Part shown: positions 21,816 to 28,163 of the stretch, one piece after another
How the letters are laid out: each line of letters begins with the position of its first letter
Position numbering within the stretch: position 1 is the first letter of the stretch
The notes under the pieces: generated by a model
What the model was told of the DNA's origin: nothing
The model's database searches: none
Seen by the model: only the letters and a program-made list of their open reading frames with translations
Program-made: the position numbers and the translations under genes
Virus record (IMG/VR): IMGVR_UViG_3300036792_000223
Coordinates: 1-39,363 of that record
Length of the DNA stretch: 39,363 nt
Reading direction: 5' to 3' (one strand)
Source: a virus

Positions 21816-22228
21816 CACCGGGTCACCGCCAGCGGCGTGATCTGGTGGTCGGTGACGGCGGGCAGGGCGACCTGCAGCAGCTCCAGGCAGCGCTCCGCGG
21901 CCGGGTCACCCGGGTGCAGGATCAGCGTGTTCTGGGCGACGGCGAGCTCGAACTCGAGCGCGTTGGCCAGGCTGGCGGTGTGGCGCATGCGCTCGTGGTC
22001 GGCGCGGGAGGCGCCGAGGATCAGGCATGACGGCGACAGGCCCCGGGTTCCGCGTGCGTAGTCGCGCAGCAGGTTCGGGTCCTCCGGCGCGAGCCTCAGG
22101 GGCGTGTAGTCGTCGCTGGCGTACTGAGCCGGCGCGCGCCACGGCGCCGGGATGGCGCTTGGCGCGATACCGTCGCTCGGTCGCTCGGTCTTGAACAGTC
22201 GTGAGATGCTTCTCATCGAGCTGGTCAC
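21815..22228 (-). CDS. small early protein, unknown
   Basis: This gene encodes 137 residues from GTG 22228, with GAGAAAG upstream. It has a basic start (MRSISRLFKTERP), a Pro-rich segment and a C-terminal helical part (SRADHERMRHTASLANALEF, LELLQVALPAVTD). It is the first gene of a coupled run that begins after a hairpin, so a promoter or processing site may lie just upstream. No family is recognised. Confidence 0.65.
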   Translation of the reverse strand: MTSSMRSISRLFKTERPSDGIAPSAIPAPWRAPAQYASDDYTPLRLAPEDPNLLRDYARGTRGLSPSCLILGASRADHERMRHTASLANALEFELAVAQNTLILHPGDPAAERCLELLQVALPAVTDHQITPLAVTR

Positions 22229-22263
22229 CTTTCTCGGCCTGGTGGGTTGGGGTGGTGATCGGT

Positions 22264-22295
22264 AGAGGTCGACCCGGTGGCTCGGGTCGGCCTCT
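22264..22295 (-). terminator. 13-bp hairpin after the excisionase-like gene
   Basis: AGAGGTCGACCCG at 22264-22276 pairs with CGGGTCGGCCTCT at 22283-22295 with one mismatch and a six-base loop. It follows the excisionase-like gene on the minus strand. It may attenuate transcription into the long early operon. Confidence 0.55.
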
Positions 22296-22300
22296 TGCTT

Positions 22301-22579
22301 TCAGGAGCCGCGCCGAGGCGCGGGCAAGCCCAGGCGCTCGGCGGCCTTCGCGAGCTGCTTCGGGCTGTACTTGGGCTCGGGCGCTGGAGTGGAGAGCTCG
22401 CGAATCCTCTGTTCGATCTCAGCGACGTCGGGGTCGCTGAACTTCAGACCGCCAATCCGCGAGTGCGGCCAGCCCTGCGCAACACCGCGGTAGATCGTCG
22501 ACTTCGAGACGCCGAAGTGGATGGCTAGCTGCGCGACGGTCCGGTATTTCGGCTCGGTCTGAGTCTCGACGGCCACCAT
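22301..22579 (-). CDS. excisionase-like helix-turn-helix protein
   Basis: This gene encodes 92 residues (ATG 22579, TGATG overlap). The N-terminal half, TEPKYRTVAQLAIHFGVSKS then TIYRGVAQGWPHSRIGGLKF, is the MerR/AlpA-type helix-turn-helix with wing common to recombination directionality factors. The second half has a helix (VAEIEQRIREL) and a basic end. It is the second gene after the early switch. With a tyrosine integrase present, an Xis role is the natural guess; it might instead be a transcription regulator. Confidence 0.75.
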   Translation of the reverse strand: MVAVETQTEPKYRTVAQLAIHFGVSKSTIYRGVAQGWPHSRIGGLKFSDPDVAEIEQRIRELSTPAPEPKYSPKQLAKAAERLGLPAPRRGS

Positions 22580-22968
22580 CAGGCGGCCTCCAATCGCTCG
22601 CCGGCCTCCAGCTCGGCGACGCGCTCCTCGAGGCCCGCAAGCGCCTCGGATTCGACCGACAGCCGAAAGAGTTTGCCGTGGGCGTACTCAGTCGACACGT
22701 CGTTGAGGAGCGAGCCAGCCAGCGCCAGCCGGCCGAGCGTCCCCTGATCCGGCACTCGGAAATCGCGCTGATTCCTGCGCGCAGGAAGGATGGCATTCAG
22801 CGCGGAGGACGAGATGCCCGTGAGGCGGCCGATCGCGCGGACATTGGGCTGACCGTCACGGCGTCGTAGCGACTTAGCGCTTCTCACCAGCCAGTTCAGC
22901 CCGACGTCAGGGTTCTCCTTCGTCGGCTCGCGCAGCTCCCAGACGACGGGCTGCGGGGTTCTAGGCAC
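22579..22968 (-). CDS. Cro-like helix-turn-helix regulator, first gene of the lytic operon
   Basis: This gene encodes 129 residues. GTG 22968 is chosen because GGAAGGAG sits about nine bases upstream; a TTG at 23007 lacks one. The helix-turn-helix is NVRAIGRLTGISSSALNAIL, and the C-terminal part is a coiled coil (ESEALAGLEERVAELEAGER). It is divergent from the repressor across a region with matching palindromes, and one palindrome lies in this gene (22772-22787). This is the position and size of a Cro or early repressor. Its binding to the shared sites is an inference from the repeats. Confidence 0.8.
   Translation of the reverse strand: MPRTPQPVVWELREPTKENPDVGLNWLVRSAKSLRRRDGQPNVRAIGRLTGISSSALNAILPARRNQRDFRVPDQGTLGRLALAGSLLNDVSTEYAHGKLFRLSVESEALAGLEERVAELEAGERLEAA
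22772..22787. promoter_or_regulatory. operator site A inside the Cro-like gene
   Basis: TTCCTGCGCGCAGGAA is a perfect 16-bp palindrome. Two further copies with the same TTCC-G-N4-CAGGAA design lie at 23009 and 23168. Confidence 0.7.
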
Positions 22969-22976
22969 TCTTGGTT

Positions 22977-22996
22977 CTCCTTCCCTCAGGAAGGAG
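22977..22996 (-). promoter_or_regulatory. hairpin over the Cro-like ribosome site
   Basis: CTCCTTCC pairs with GGAAGGAG across four bases (8-bp perfect stem). On the minus mRNA the 3' arm is the ribosome site GGAAGGAG of the Cro-like gene, so folding would hide it. Confidence 0.55.
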
Positions 22997-23008
22997 GCTA
23001 CAGCCAAG

Positions 23009-23024
23009 TTCCTGTCCTCAGGAA
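23009..23024. promoter_or_regulatory. operator site C between the divergent genes
   Basis: TTCCTGTCCTCAGGAA; with its flanks it is GTTCCTG-N4-CAGGAAC (7-bp arms). It matches sites A and D in arms and spacing and overlaps the expected early promoter. Confidence 0.75.
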
Positions 23025-23167
23025 CAGGTCAATGTCACGGTTTCGTAACAGCGGGCGAGTGTGGTTTCGCGTCGACTACGACTCTGGCCCTGGCGTCATG
23101 GCAGCCCTATCACTACGGTCCGGGGTGAAAGGGGTGTGGGGCCGGGGCACGAACGGACCAGCCACAT

Positions 23168-23183
23168 TCCCGCGCGCAGGAAA
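23168..23183. promoter_or_regulatory. operator site D upstream of the repressor
   Basis: TTCCCGCGCGCAGGAA differs from site A at one base (C for T). It lies 58 bases before the chosen repressor start. Confidence 0.7.
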
Positions 23184-23241
23184 GAAGAAGTTAAGGTTCT
23201 CGCGTACGCAAGACGCACATGGGCCGGGATGGGGTGAATGC

Positions 23242-23697
23242 GTGGCGCGAGCTGATGCCGCCAGGAAGGCAAAGTGGTCTGCCTACGTCAAGGGCAAGCT
23301 TGCTGCGACCGCGTCGAGTCCGGCTGAGCTGTCACGCAAAACCGGCATCCCGAACAAGACCATTTACAACTGGACCCTGGGCGACGGCGTCGCCTCCGCT
23401 GAGAACTGTCTGATCCTCGCTGGCGCGTTCGGTGTCTCAGCATTCGAAGTTCTGAGCGCGGCCGGCTATGAAATCCTTGCGCAGGCGATGGCCGGGAAAG
23501 AGATTCGACTCGTCGGCGCGGAGCCAATGACGCCAGATCCCGGCATTGTCAAGATCATGTCTCGCGACGATATCCCCGACGATGTGAAGGCTACCCTTAT
23601 TCAGTGGTGGATAAAGCGCAGTGCCGACGATGAGGCTCGACGCCTGGCTGACGCAGACCAGATGATTGAGCTGCAGACCGACCGAAATACGGCATAG
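23242..23697 (+). CDS. phage repressor-type helix-turn-helix protein
   Basis: I start it at GTG 23242 (151 residues; GGGGTGA about six bases upstream). The frame is open further upstream to 23032, but that part reads like non-coding DNA and contains operator D. Residues 1-70 have a DNA-binding domain: KAKWSAYVKGKLAATASSPA, ELSRKTGIPNKTIYNWTLGD, then a helix ENCLILAGAFGVSAFEVLSA. The C-terminal half (DIPDDVKATLIQWWIKRSAD, EARRLADADQMIELQ) may dimerise. There is no peptidase (S24) domain, so induction would not be by RecA-type self-cleavage. It is the likely lysogeny repressor, divergent from the Cro-like gene. Confidence 0.75.
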   Translation: MARADAARKAKWSAYVKGKLAATASSPAELSRKTGIPNKTIYNWTLGDGVASAENCLILAGAFGVSAFEVLSAAGYEILAQAMAGKEIRLVGAEPMTPDPGIVKIMSRDDIPDDVKATLIQWWIKRSADDEARRLADADQMIELQTDRNTA

Positions 23698-23701
23698 CGC
23701 G

Positions 23702-23730
23702 TTGGACGTCATACCACATTCGAGTATTAG
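23702..23730 (+). promoter_or_regulatory. sigma-70-like promoter for the 23844 gene
   Basis: TTGGAC at 23702-23707, a 17-base spacer, then TATTAG at 23725-23730. It sits just after the repressor stop and before the small membrane protein gene. Confidence 0.45.
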
Positions 23731-23843
23731 TACGCTGATCCTCTTCCGTGCGCCCTGGCGCGCCCGTAGTGTAAATCCCTTCTCGCGGGTAGATCACCGT
23801 GAGTGGTAGCACTAAGGCGTCTCGGGGAGTCAGGAAGGGGAAA

Positions 23844-24203
23844 GTGATTGAACGCAGCAAGCGCTGTTTGTCTTGGAGTGTGCTGGCGCTAGCCGGGATC
23901 TCGGCGGCCGGCTGCACGGTCGTGTTCGTGTTCCACTCGGGCGCGGTCCAGAACGCCGCGGGCATCCTCAGCTGCGCCGGCATCGGCGCCGTCATCGTCC
24001 GGCGCCTCAACGCGGCAAGCGACGTCGTCGACGCCGCGCTGCACCTCGCCGAGGAGATCGCCAGGCTCGGCGGCGAGATCCCGGGCGGCTCTGAGTCGCA
24101 GGAGCGTGAAGGTCCGCACCTGGCAGTCGTGAGATCGCTTCCTGGACAACGGGCTGCGGTTGGCCAGGATGCTGAGCCCGCATGGTACGAAGATCGACAG
24201 TGA
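23844..24203 (+). CDS. small membrane protein of the lysogeny module
   Basis: I chose GTG 23844 because GGAAGGGG lies five to eight bases before it (119 residues); a GTG at 23799 would add 15 residues. Two membrane helices, LSWSVLALAGISAAGCTVVF and AAGILSCAGIGAVIVRRL, lead to a helix (VVDAALHLAEEIARLGGEIP) and a disordered tail. It is in the lysogenically expressed group with repressor and integrase. Small membrane proteins here often give superinfection exclusion, but no motif proves that. Confidence 0.65.
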   Translation: MIERSKRCLSWSVLALAGISAAGCTVVFVFHSGAVQNAAGILSCAGIGAVIVRRLNAASDVVDAALHLAEEIARLGGEIPGGSESQEREGPHLAVVRSLPGQRAAVGQDAEPAWYEDRQ

Positions 24204-24256
24204 CCCTATTCGGGGCGCCGGGCGCCAAAACTGCCACCGTCTGCTCACCGGTGCAC

Positions 24257-24316
24257 CACCCCAGGGCCTTGACCAGGGCGACAAACACCTGGTCGCCAGG
24301 TCAAGGTCCTGGGGTG
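24257..24316. repeat. 60-base near-perfect inverted repeat upstream of integrase
   Basis: CACCCCAGGGCCTTGACC (24257-24274) pairs with its complement at 24299-24316, with one G-T wobble; an inner stem GGCGAC/GTCGCC (24277-24282, 24292-24297) closes it to a nine-base loop. It lies in the 251-base gap between the membrane protein and integrase. Candidates are integrase arm-binding sites, attP, a transcription terminator or a regulatory RNA. The rest of the gap shows only short inverted pieces such as TTGGC-CTGT-GCCAA. Confidence 0.75.
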
Positions 24317-24454
24317 TAGGGGATAAGCCTTGGCCTGTGCCAAACCCTCTGACATGCGGAACAGGACCCGAACGCGTGATATCGGGTCGCGAAGAGGGGC
24401 ACGGATCCGTCGAATCGGGCGAGACGATCACGATGGGCCACCTAGCGTGACGGC

Positions 24455-25786
24455 ATGGCATACATCGAACCACCCCGCGAAAACCGAGACGGAACCTTCA
24501 CGTACCGCGTGCGGTGGCGCAAGGGCGGCAAGCGAGAGGGCAAGCGAGAGGGCGAGCCGTTCCGCGACCTGGTCGAAGCAGAGAACTTCCGTGACGCTGT
24601 GACGCGAGCCGGCGACGATTGGCCGTGGGGCTACGTGCCCGGGGTCGGCTGGGACCACGAGACCTACGCGGCGCTCCTCGGCGCCGAGGAGCCGGCACCG
24701 GAGCGCGAATCCATCACGTTCGCGGCGTTCGCTCAGGACTGGGCGAACGGGCGCACCAAGGCGGCAGAGGCAACCAGGAATAGGTATCGCGATCAGATCC
24801 GTCTGCATATCGAACCCGTATTCGGCAGCGCCGATATCTCGGACGAGAAGGCGATCAGCGAGGACACCGTGAACAAGTGGGTCATCAGCCTTCTGGAGGG
24901 GGGCGACGGCCGGCCCGCGCTCGCACCGAGCTATGTTCACGACCTGCACGCGGTGCTCAAAGCCATTCTCAAGGTCGCTGTTCGTCGCAAACTGCGCGAC
25001 ACGAATCCGTGCGAGGATACGGAGCTTCCGCCCCACGGCGCCGCGCAGGAAGACGAGATGGTATTCCTGACGCGCGAGCAATTCCACGTTCTCGCCGCTC
25101 ACCTGAATCCGGACGTGCGGGACATGGTCATCGTCGCGGTGAATACAGGGCTGCGATGGGGCGAACTTTCGGCCCTGCAAGTTCGCGATGTCCAGGGGAT
25201 GCCGGGTCCCAAACCCTACCTACGGATTCGACGGGCGTGGAAGAAAACCGGTGACGGCTCGTTCAAGCTGGGTCCGCCCAAGAGCAAGCGATCGCGTCGA
25301 AACGTCAGCGTGAACCAGTCGGTTGCGCTCATCCTCGTGGGACTGATTGCCAACAAGAAGCCGACCGACTTTCTATTCAAGACTCCAACCGGAAAAGTGT
25401 GGAGACATTCATACTTCTACAACGCGCGCTGGCGGCCGGCGGTGTACAAGGCAATCCGGTGCGAGGGTCACAGAAAGGACGATGGCTTGCCTGCCAGCCT
25501 CCGTGGATTGCGCGCCGTCCAATTGGTGCCGTGCGGATGCCCGGGAACGCTCGAGGTCGTCCCCACTATCCACTCGACCAGGCACAGCCACGCGGCTTGG
25601 GTGATCGCCGACGGGGGACACCTGACAACCCTTCAACGGCGCCTCGGCCACTCGAGTATCAAGATCACCTCTGACCGGTACGGGCATCTACCGCCAGAGA
25701 TCGACGATGCCCTCGTGGCGGCCCTGGAGGTCGGCTGGATAAGGACACTGCCTGCCGAAGAGCGAGAGAAGGCTCTGGCCGCTTGA
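24455..25786 (+). CDS. int: tyrosine integrase
   Basis: This gene encodes 443 residues. An N-terminal AP2-like arm-binding start (GTFTYRVRWRKGG) is followed by a core-binding helical domain (FAAFAQDWANGRTKAAEATR) and the catalytic domain. The active residues are Arg234 (NTGLRWGELSAL), Lys in PPKSKRSRR (about 275), His373-x-x-Arg376 (IHSTRHSH), His399 (LGHSS) and Tyr409 (SDRYGHL). A Cys/His insertion (residues 336-362) lies before the HxxR motif. The ATG has no ribosome site; TAGCGT six bases upstream could be a -10 giving a leaderless mRNA. It integrates and, with Xis, excises the phage DNA. Confidence 0.93.
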   Translation: MAYIEPPRENRDGTFTYRVRWRKGGKREGKREGEPFRDLVEAENFRDAVTRAGDDWPWGYVPGVGWDHETYAALLGAEEPAPERESITFAAFAQDWANGRTKAAEATRNRYRDQIRLHIEPVFGSADISDEKAISEDTVNKWVISLLEGGDGRPALAPSYVHDLHAVLKAILKVAVRRKLRDTNPCEDTELPPHGAAQEDEMVFLTREQFHVLAAHLNPDVRDMVIVAVNTGLRWGELSALQVRDVQGMPGPKPYLRIRRAWKKTGDGSFKLGPPKSKRSRRNVSVNQSVALILVGLIANKKPTDFLFKTPTGKVWRHSYFYNARWRPAVYKAIRCEGHRKDDGLPASLRGLRAVQLVPCGCPGTLEVVPTIHSTRHSHAAWVIADGGHLTTLQRRLGHSSIKITSDRYGHLPPEIDDALVAALEVGWIRTLPAEEREKALAA

Positions 25787-25800
25787 ATCGGCCAGAGCCT
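25770..25800 (+). terminator. 12-bp hairpin overlapping the integrase stop
   Basis: AGGCTCTGGCCG (25770-25781) pairs perfectly with CGGCCAGAGCCT (25789-25800) over a seven-base loop that contains the stop codon. It is followed by AGGGTTTC. Confidence 0.65.
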
Positions 25801-25810
25801 AGGGTTTCAA

Positions 25811-25845
25811 GCGTACGGCCCCGGCTTCGGATCGGGGCCGTACGC
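25811..25845. terminator. second, 13-bp hairpin after integrase
   Basis: GCGTACGGCCCCG (25811-25823) pairs perfectly with its complement at 25833-25845. It lies between two converging genes and can stop both strands; attP may also lie here. Confidence 0.65.
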
Positions 25846-25848
25846 CGC

Positions 25849-26082
25849 TCACGCCGGCAGTGCCGGCTCCTTCGACAAGGCCGGCTCGGCGGTGAAGCTG
25901 TTGCCGTCGGCCTCCCAGGCGATGCGTCCCTTTTCGACGCGCACATTCTTGCTGGCGGCGAGCACGACGCGCAGAGTGACACGATCCACGGGAAATCCGG
26001 CCGGGTTGCCCCCGCAGCGCCTGATCCACGTCTCTGCCTTGTTCGTGATCTCGATGAGGTGAGCGCGGTCTGGGCGCTTCAT
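25849..26082 (-). CDS. small cargo-module protein A, unknown
   Basis: This gene encodes 77 residues from ATG 26082 (GAGGAG upstream, ATGA overlap). It starts MKRPDRAHLIEITNKAETWI, then RRCGGNPAGFPVDRVTLRVV and, after a basic piece, RIAWEADGNSFTAEPALSKE. It is an alpha/beta protein with no recognised motif, the last of four coupled minus-strand genes. Its neighbours and its place beside a regulator cassette suggest an accessory function. Confidence 0.65.
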   Translation of the reverse strand: MKRPDRAHLIEITNKAETWIRRCGGNPAGFPVDRVTLRVVLAASKNVRVEKGRIAWEADGNSFTAEPALSKEPALPA

Positions 26083-26492
26083 CGGTCGCTCCTCGGGGGA
26101 TGCGAGGCGCGCCAGCCGGCGAGCCGGGCGGCGATCATCGGCTCGAAGGCCCTTCGCTGCGCATCGGTCGCGACGCGGCAGAGCCGGCCGGCCCGGCACC
26201 CGTAGACGTCCTGGGCGATGGCGATCTCTGCCTCGCCGAGGTCGATGGCGTCGAGGGCTCGCTCGATATGCAGGACGCTGTCGATGCCGATGCGCTTGAT
26301 GCCGAGGAGCTCCTCGCGCGTCTGTGCGCGGACCTGATCCATCGACCGGATCTGGGCTCGCGCGAGCGCGTAGCAGACCTGGAGGGGCACGCGGTGATAG
26401 AGCAGGACCCGTAGGCCGTCCATCATCTCGAGCTCCTCCGTCGGCTGCGTGTCGCTCGGCGCGGCTGCCGGGGTACAGGCGGCCGCTGTCAT
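26079..26492 (-). CDS. RNA polymerase alpha-CTD-like (helix-hairpin-helix) protein
   Basis: This gene encodes 137 residues from ATG 26492. After a disordered start, residues about 30-85 read VLLYHRVPLQVCYALARAQI, RSMDQVRAQTREELLGIKRI and GIDSVLHIERALDAIDLG. The 'L-x-I-x-S-V-x-x-L ... E-L-L-x-I-K-x-I-G' pattern is that of the alpha C-terminal domain and other helix-hairpin-helix units. The C-terminal part has a Cys pair (YGCRAGRLC). A protein that mimics this domain could bind DNA or compete for transcription factors. That role is inferred. Confidence 0.6.
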   Translation of the reverse strand: MTAAACTPAAAPSDTQPTEELEMMDGLRVLLYHRVPLQVCYALARAQIRSMDQVRAQTREELLGIKRIGIDSVLHIERALDAIDLGEAEIAIAQDVYGCRAGRLCRVATDAQRRAFEPMIAARLAGWRASHPPRSDR

Positions 26493-26707
26493 GCCGACTC
26501 CCGCAGCTGCCGAGCCTGAACGGCGGCCGCGCAGCCGTCGGCGGGGCAGATCACCTCATACGAGGTGTGGCCACGCCAGAGAACAACCGTTCCCCAGTCG
26601 CCACAGCGAGAGCACCTACTGCCCGCCGACGGCCGGTCGTACACGGCCAGTAGGGCATTCACTGCAGGTTCGCGGCCGGCCAGCGGCTCGGCCTCGGCCG
26701 CCGTCAC
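26489..26707 (-). CDS. small zinc-ribbon protein
   Basis: This gene encodes 72 residues from GTG 26707 (GTGA overlap). The motif CSRCGDWGTVVLWRGHTSYE followed by VICPADGC is a classical zinc ribbon with two metal-binding pairs. It lies between the alpha-CTD-like gene and the 58-residue gene. Small zinc ribbons often bind RNA, DNA or RNA polymerase. Confidence 0.7.
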   Translation of the reverse strand: MTAAEAEPLAGREPAVNALLAVYDRPSAGSRCSRCGDWGTVVLWRGHTSYEVICPADGCAAAVQARQLRESA

Positions 26708-26880
26708 CGGACGGCACCGGCGGGGGCCGCCGTCTGGTCGCCCTGGCGCAGGCGCTCGGCCTCGGCCAGAGCGTCGACGAACTCCTGGCTGTCAGTCGCC
26801 AGGCGCGTCAGCGTCTCGCGCATTCGCCTGGCCGCTGTGGCGAGTCGTCCGCGCACGCTCCACTCATCAAGCTGGTCCAT
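26704..26880 (-). CDS. 58-residue helical protein, first gene of the minus cargo operon
   Basis: It starts at ATG 26880 with AAGGAG nine bases upstream and ends in a GTGA overlap with the zinc-ribbon gene. The product is amphipathic helix throughout (MDQLDEWSVRGRLATAARRM, RETLTRLATDSQEFVDALAE) with a short flexible end. It could be a partner or antitoxin-like chaperone; nothing decides. It faces the XRE gene across a 113-base region. Confidence 0.65.
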   Translation of the reverse strand: MDQLDEWSVRGRLATAARRMRETLTRLATDSQEFVDALAEAERLRQGDQTAAPAGAVR

Positions 26881-26944
26881 CACTGCTCCTTCTCAGGCCA
26901 CTGAACTGGCAGTTTGGACGTTAGCTCCGAGATCACTCTCCGTA

Positions 26945-26963
26945 GGTCTACAGTTTGTAGACC
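26945..26963. promoter_or_regulatory. operator-like palindrome of the cargo cassette
   Basis: GGTCTACA-GTT-TGTAGACC is a perfect 8-bp inverted repeat in the divergent gap between the minus operon (26880) and the XRE gene (26994). It is a natural binding site for the XRE protein. Confidence 0.65.
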
Positions 26964-26993
26964 GTCACCATTGAGAGCTGACAGGGAGTGGCG

Positions 26994-28163
26994 ATGGACG
27001 ACCTCGGCATCGGCCAGCGCGTCAAACGACTGCGCATCGCTCGCGGCCTGACGCAGCAGCAGCTCGCGGACGGTCTCGGTCTCACACTGGGCTGGGTCAA
27101 GACTTTCGAGGCCGGCGGCAGGCAAGCCGATCCCCGTTTCAGCCTGCTGAAACAACTCGCCAAGGTTCTGGGAGTGCCCTTGCAGGCCCTCGTCGACGAC
27201 GAGGAGCCGCTCGAGGTGACTACCGTCGACGACGTCCGCGCCGCCCTGCTCGCGCCGGTCCCTCAGGCAGATCCGGGCGACCTGGACGTGAGCGCCGAGG
27301 CCTCGTATGGCCACCTCGCTTTCCAGGCCGGACGGTGGCGGGACGTCGTCGCGCGCCTACCCCGCCTCATCGACGCCGCGCGCGCCGCTGAGGGAGGATC
27401 CGGCGATCCGCGCGCACTCGGGCAGCTGGCCGACGTCTGTCATCTGGCCGCTGTCACGCTGACCAAGCTCGGCGACGTGCACGGCGGATGGGCGGCCGGC
27501 GATGAGGCCGTACGGCGGGCCGAGGGAGCCGGCGCCGCCATCGAGATCGCGATGGCCGCGCAGAGCGCCATCTACGCGGCGACGGCCGCCGAGCGCGCCG
27601 ACGTGGGCTTGGAGCTCACGCATCGCGTCGTCGACGCCGTCGGTGCCGAGCTCGCCGGCCTGGGCGACGCCGGCGCGTCCGCGCTGGGCATCGTCTATCT
27701 CAAGGGGGCGTATGCCGCGGCGGCCCAGGGCAATCCCGACGCCGCGGCGGTCATGATCCAGCAGGGCCGGCGGCTCGCTGCAGAGCTCGCGCCGGATTCG
27801 AATTGCCTGCTGACCAGCTTCAACGTGACCGGCGTCCTGATCTACGAGGCGTCGATCCTCGGCGACCTCGGCCAGTACGATCGCGCGATCGAGGTCGCGA
27901 CGCAGATCCAGCCCGAGGCCTTCGCCGCGCTTTCGCGCGAGCGCCGGATTCACCACCTGGTCGACACTGCCCGGTCGGCGCAGGGCGCGGGCCGTCCCGA
28001 TAGCGCTCTGCGGCTGCTGCTGCAGGCTGAGCGGGACGATCCGGCGAACGTGCGCACGTGGGCGCTGGCGCGGTCCGTGATCGTCGCGCTGCTGGCCGGT
28101 CGGCAGCCGGCTGATGGTCGCGGCTTGCACGGACTCGCGCGGCGCGCTGGAGTAGCCGGGTGA
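26994..28163 (+). CDS. XRE-family regulator with long helical sensor domain
   Basis: I use ATG 26994 (AGGGAG upstream, 389 residues); a GTG six bases earlier is an alternative. The helix-turn-helix is IGQRVKRLRIARGLTQQQLA, then DGLGLTLGWVKTFEAGGRQA. The rest is TPR-like helices (LAFQAGRWRDVVARLPRLID, VAELGRLD-style turns, RAEGAGAAIEIAMAAQSAIY, AFAALSRERRIHHLVDTARS). Streptomyces genomes hold many such XRE-TPR regulators, often directly before a flavoprotein gene. The overlap here is GTGA, so the two are translated together. It probably senses a peptide or small molecule and controls its own operon. Confidence 0.85.
   Translation: MDDLGIGQRVKRLRIARGLTQQQLADGLGLTLGWVKTFEAGGRQADPRFSLLKQLAKVLGVPLQALVDDEEPLEVTTVDDVRAALLAPVPQADPGDLDVSAEASYGHLAFQAGRWRDVVARLPRLIDAARAAEGGSGDPRALGQLADVCHLAAVTLTKLGDVHGGWAAGDEAVRRAEGAGAAIEIAMAAQSAIYAATAAERADVGLELTHRVVDAVGAELAGLGDAGASALGIVYLKGAYAAAAQGNPDAAAVMIQQGRRLAAELAPDSNCLLTSFNVTGVLIYEASILGDLGQYDRAIEVATQIQPEAFAALSRERRIHHLVDTARSAQGAGRPDSALRLLLQAERDDPANVRTWALARSVIVALLAGRQPADGRGLHGLARRAGVAG

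Larger units (their letters stand above)
22969..23241. promoter_or_regulatory. divergent early/repressor control region
   Basis: This 273-base region between the Cro-like and repressor starts holds two copies of the operator palindrome and a hairpin over the Cro-like ribosome site. On minus, TTGACC at 23032-23027 is a candidate -35 for the early operon, with operator C just downstream. I found no firm -10. It is not coding-like and has no other gene. Confidence 0.65.

Noticed and set aside
23032-23241. Long N-terminal extension of the repressor frame from 23032
   Set aside because: No ribosome site at the upstream ATGs, amino-acid pattern looks random, and the stretch contains operator D; the shorter start at 23242 has a ribosome site.
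24527-24550. 12-bp tandem repeat in the integrase N-terminus as a functional site
   Set aside because: GGCAAGCGAGAG is repeated only twice and codes for a basic KREGKREG stretch; a simple in-frame duplication explains it.
26704-28163. Classical type II toxin-antitoxin pair
   Set aside because: The XRE protein is too long, the neighbours do not look like known toxins, and the partner is a flavoprotein.
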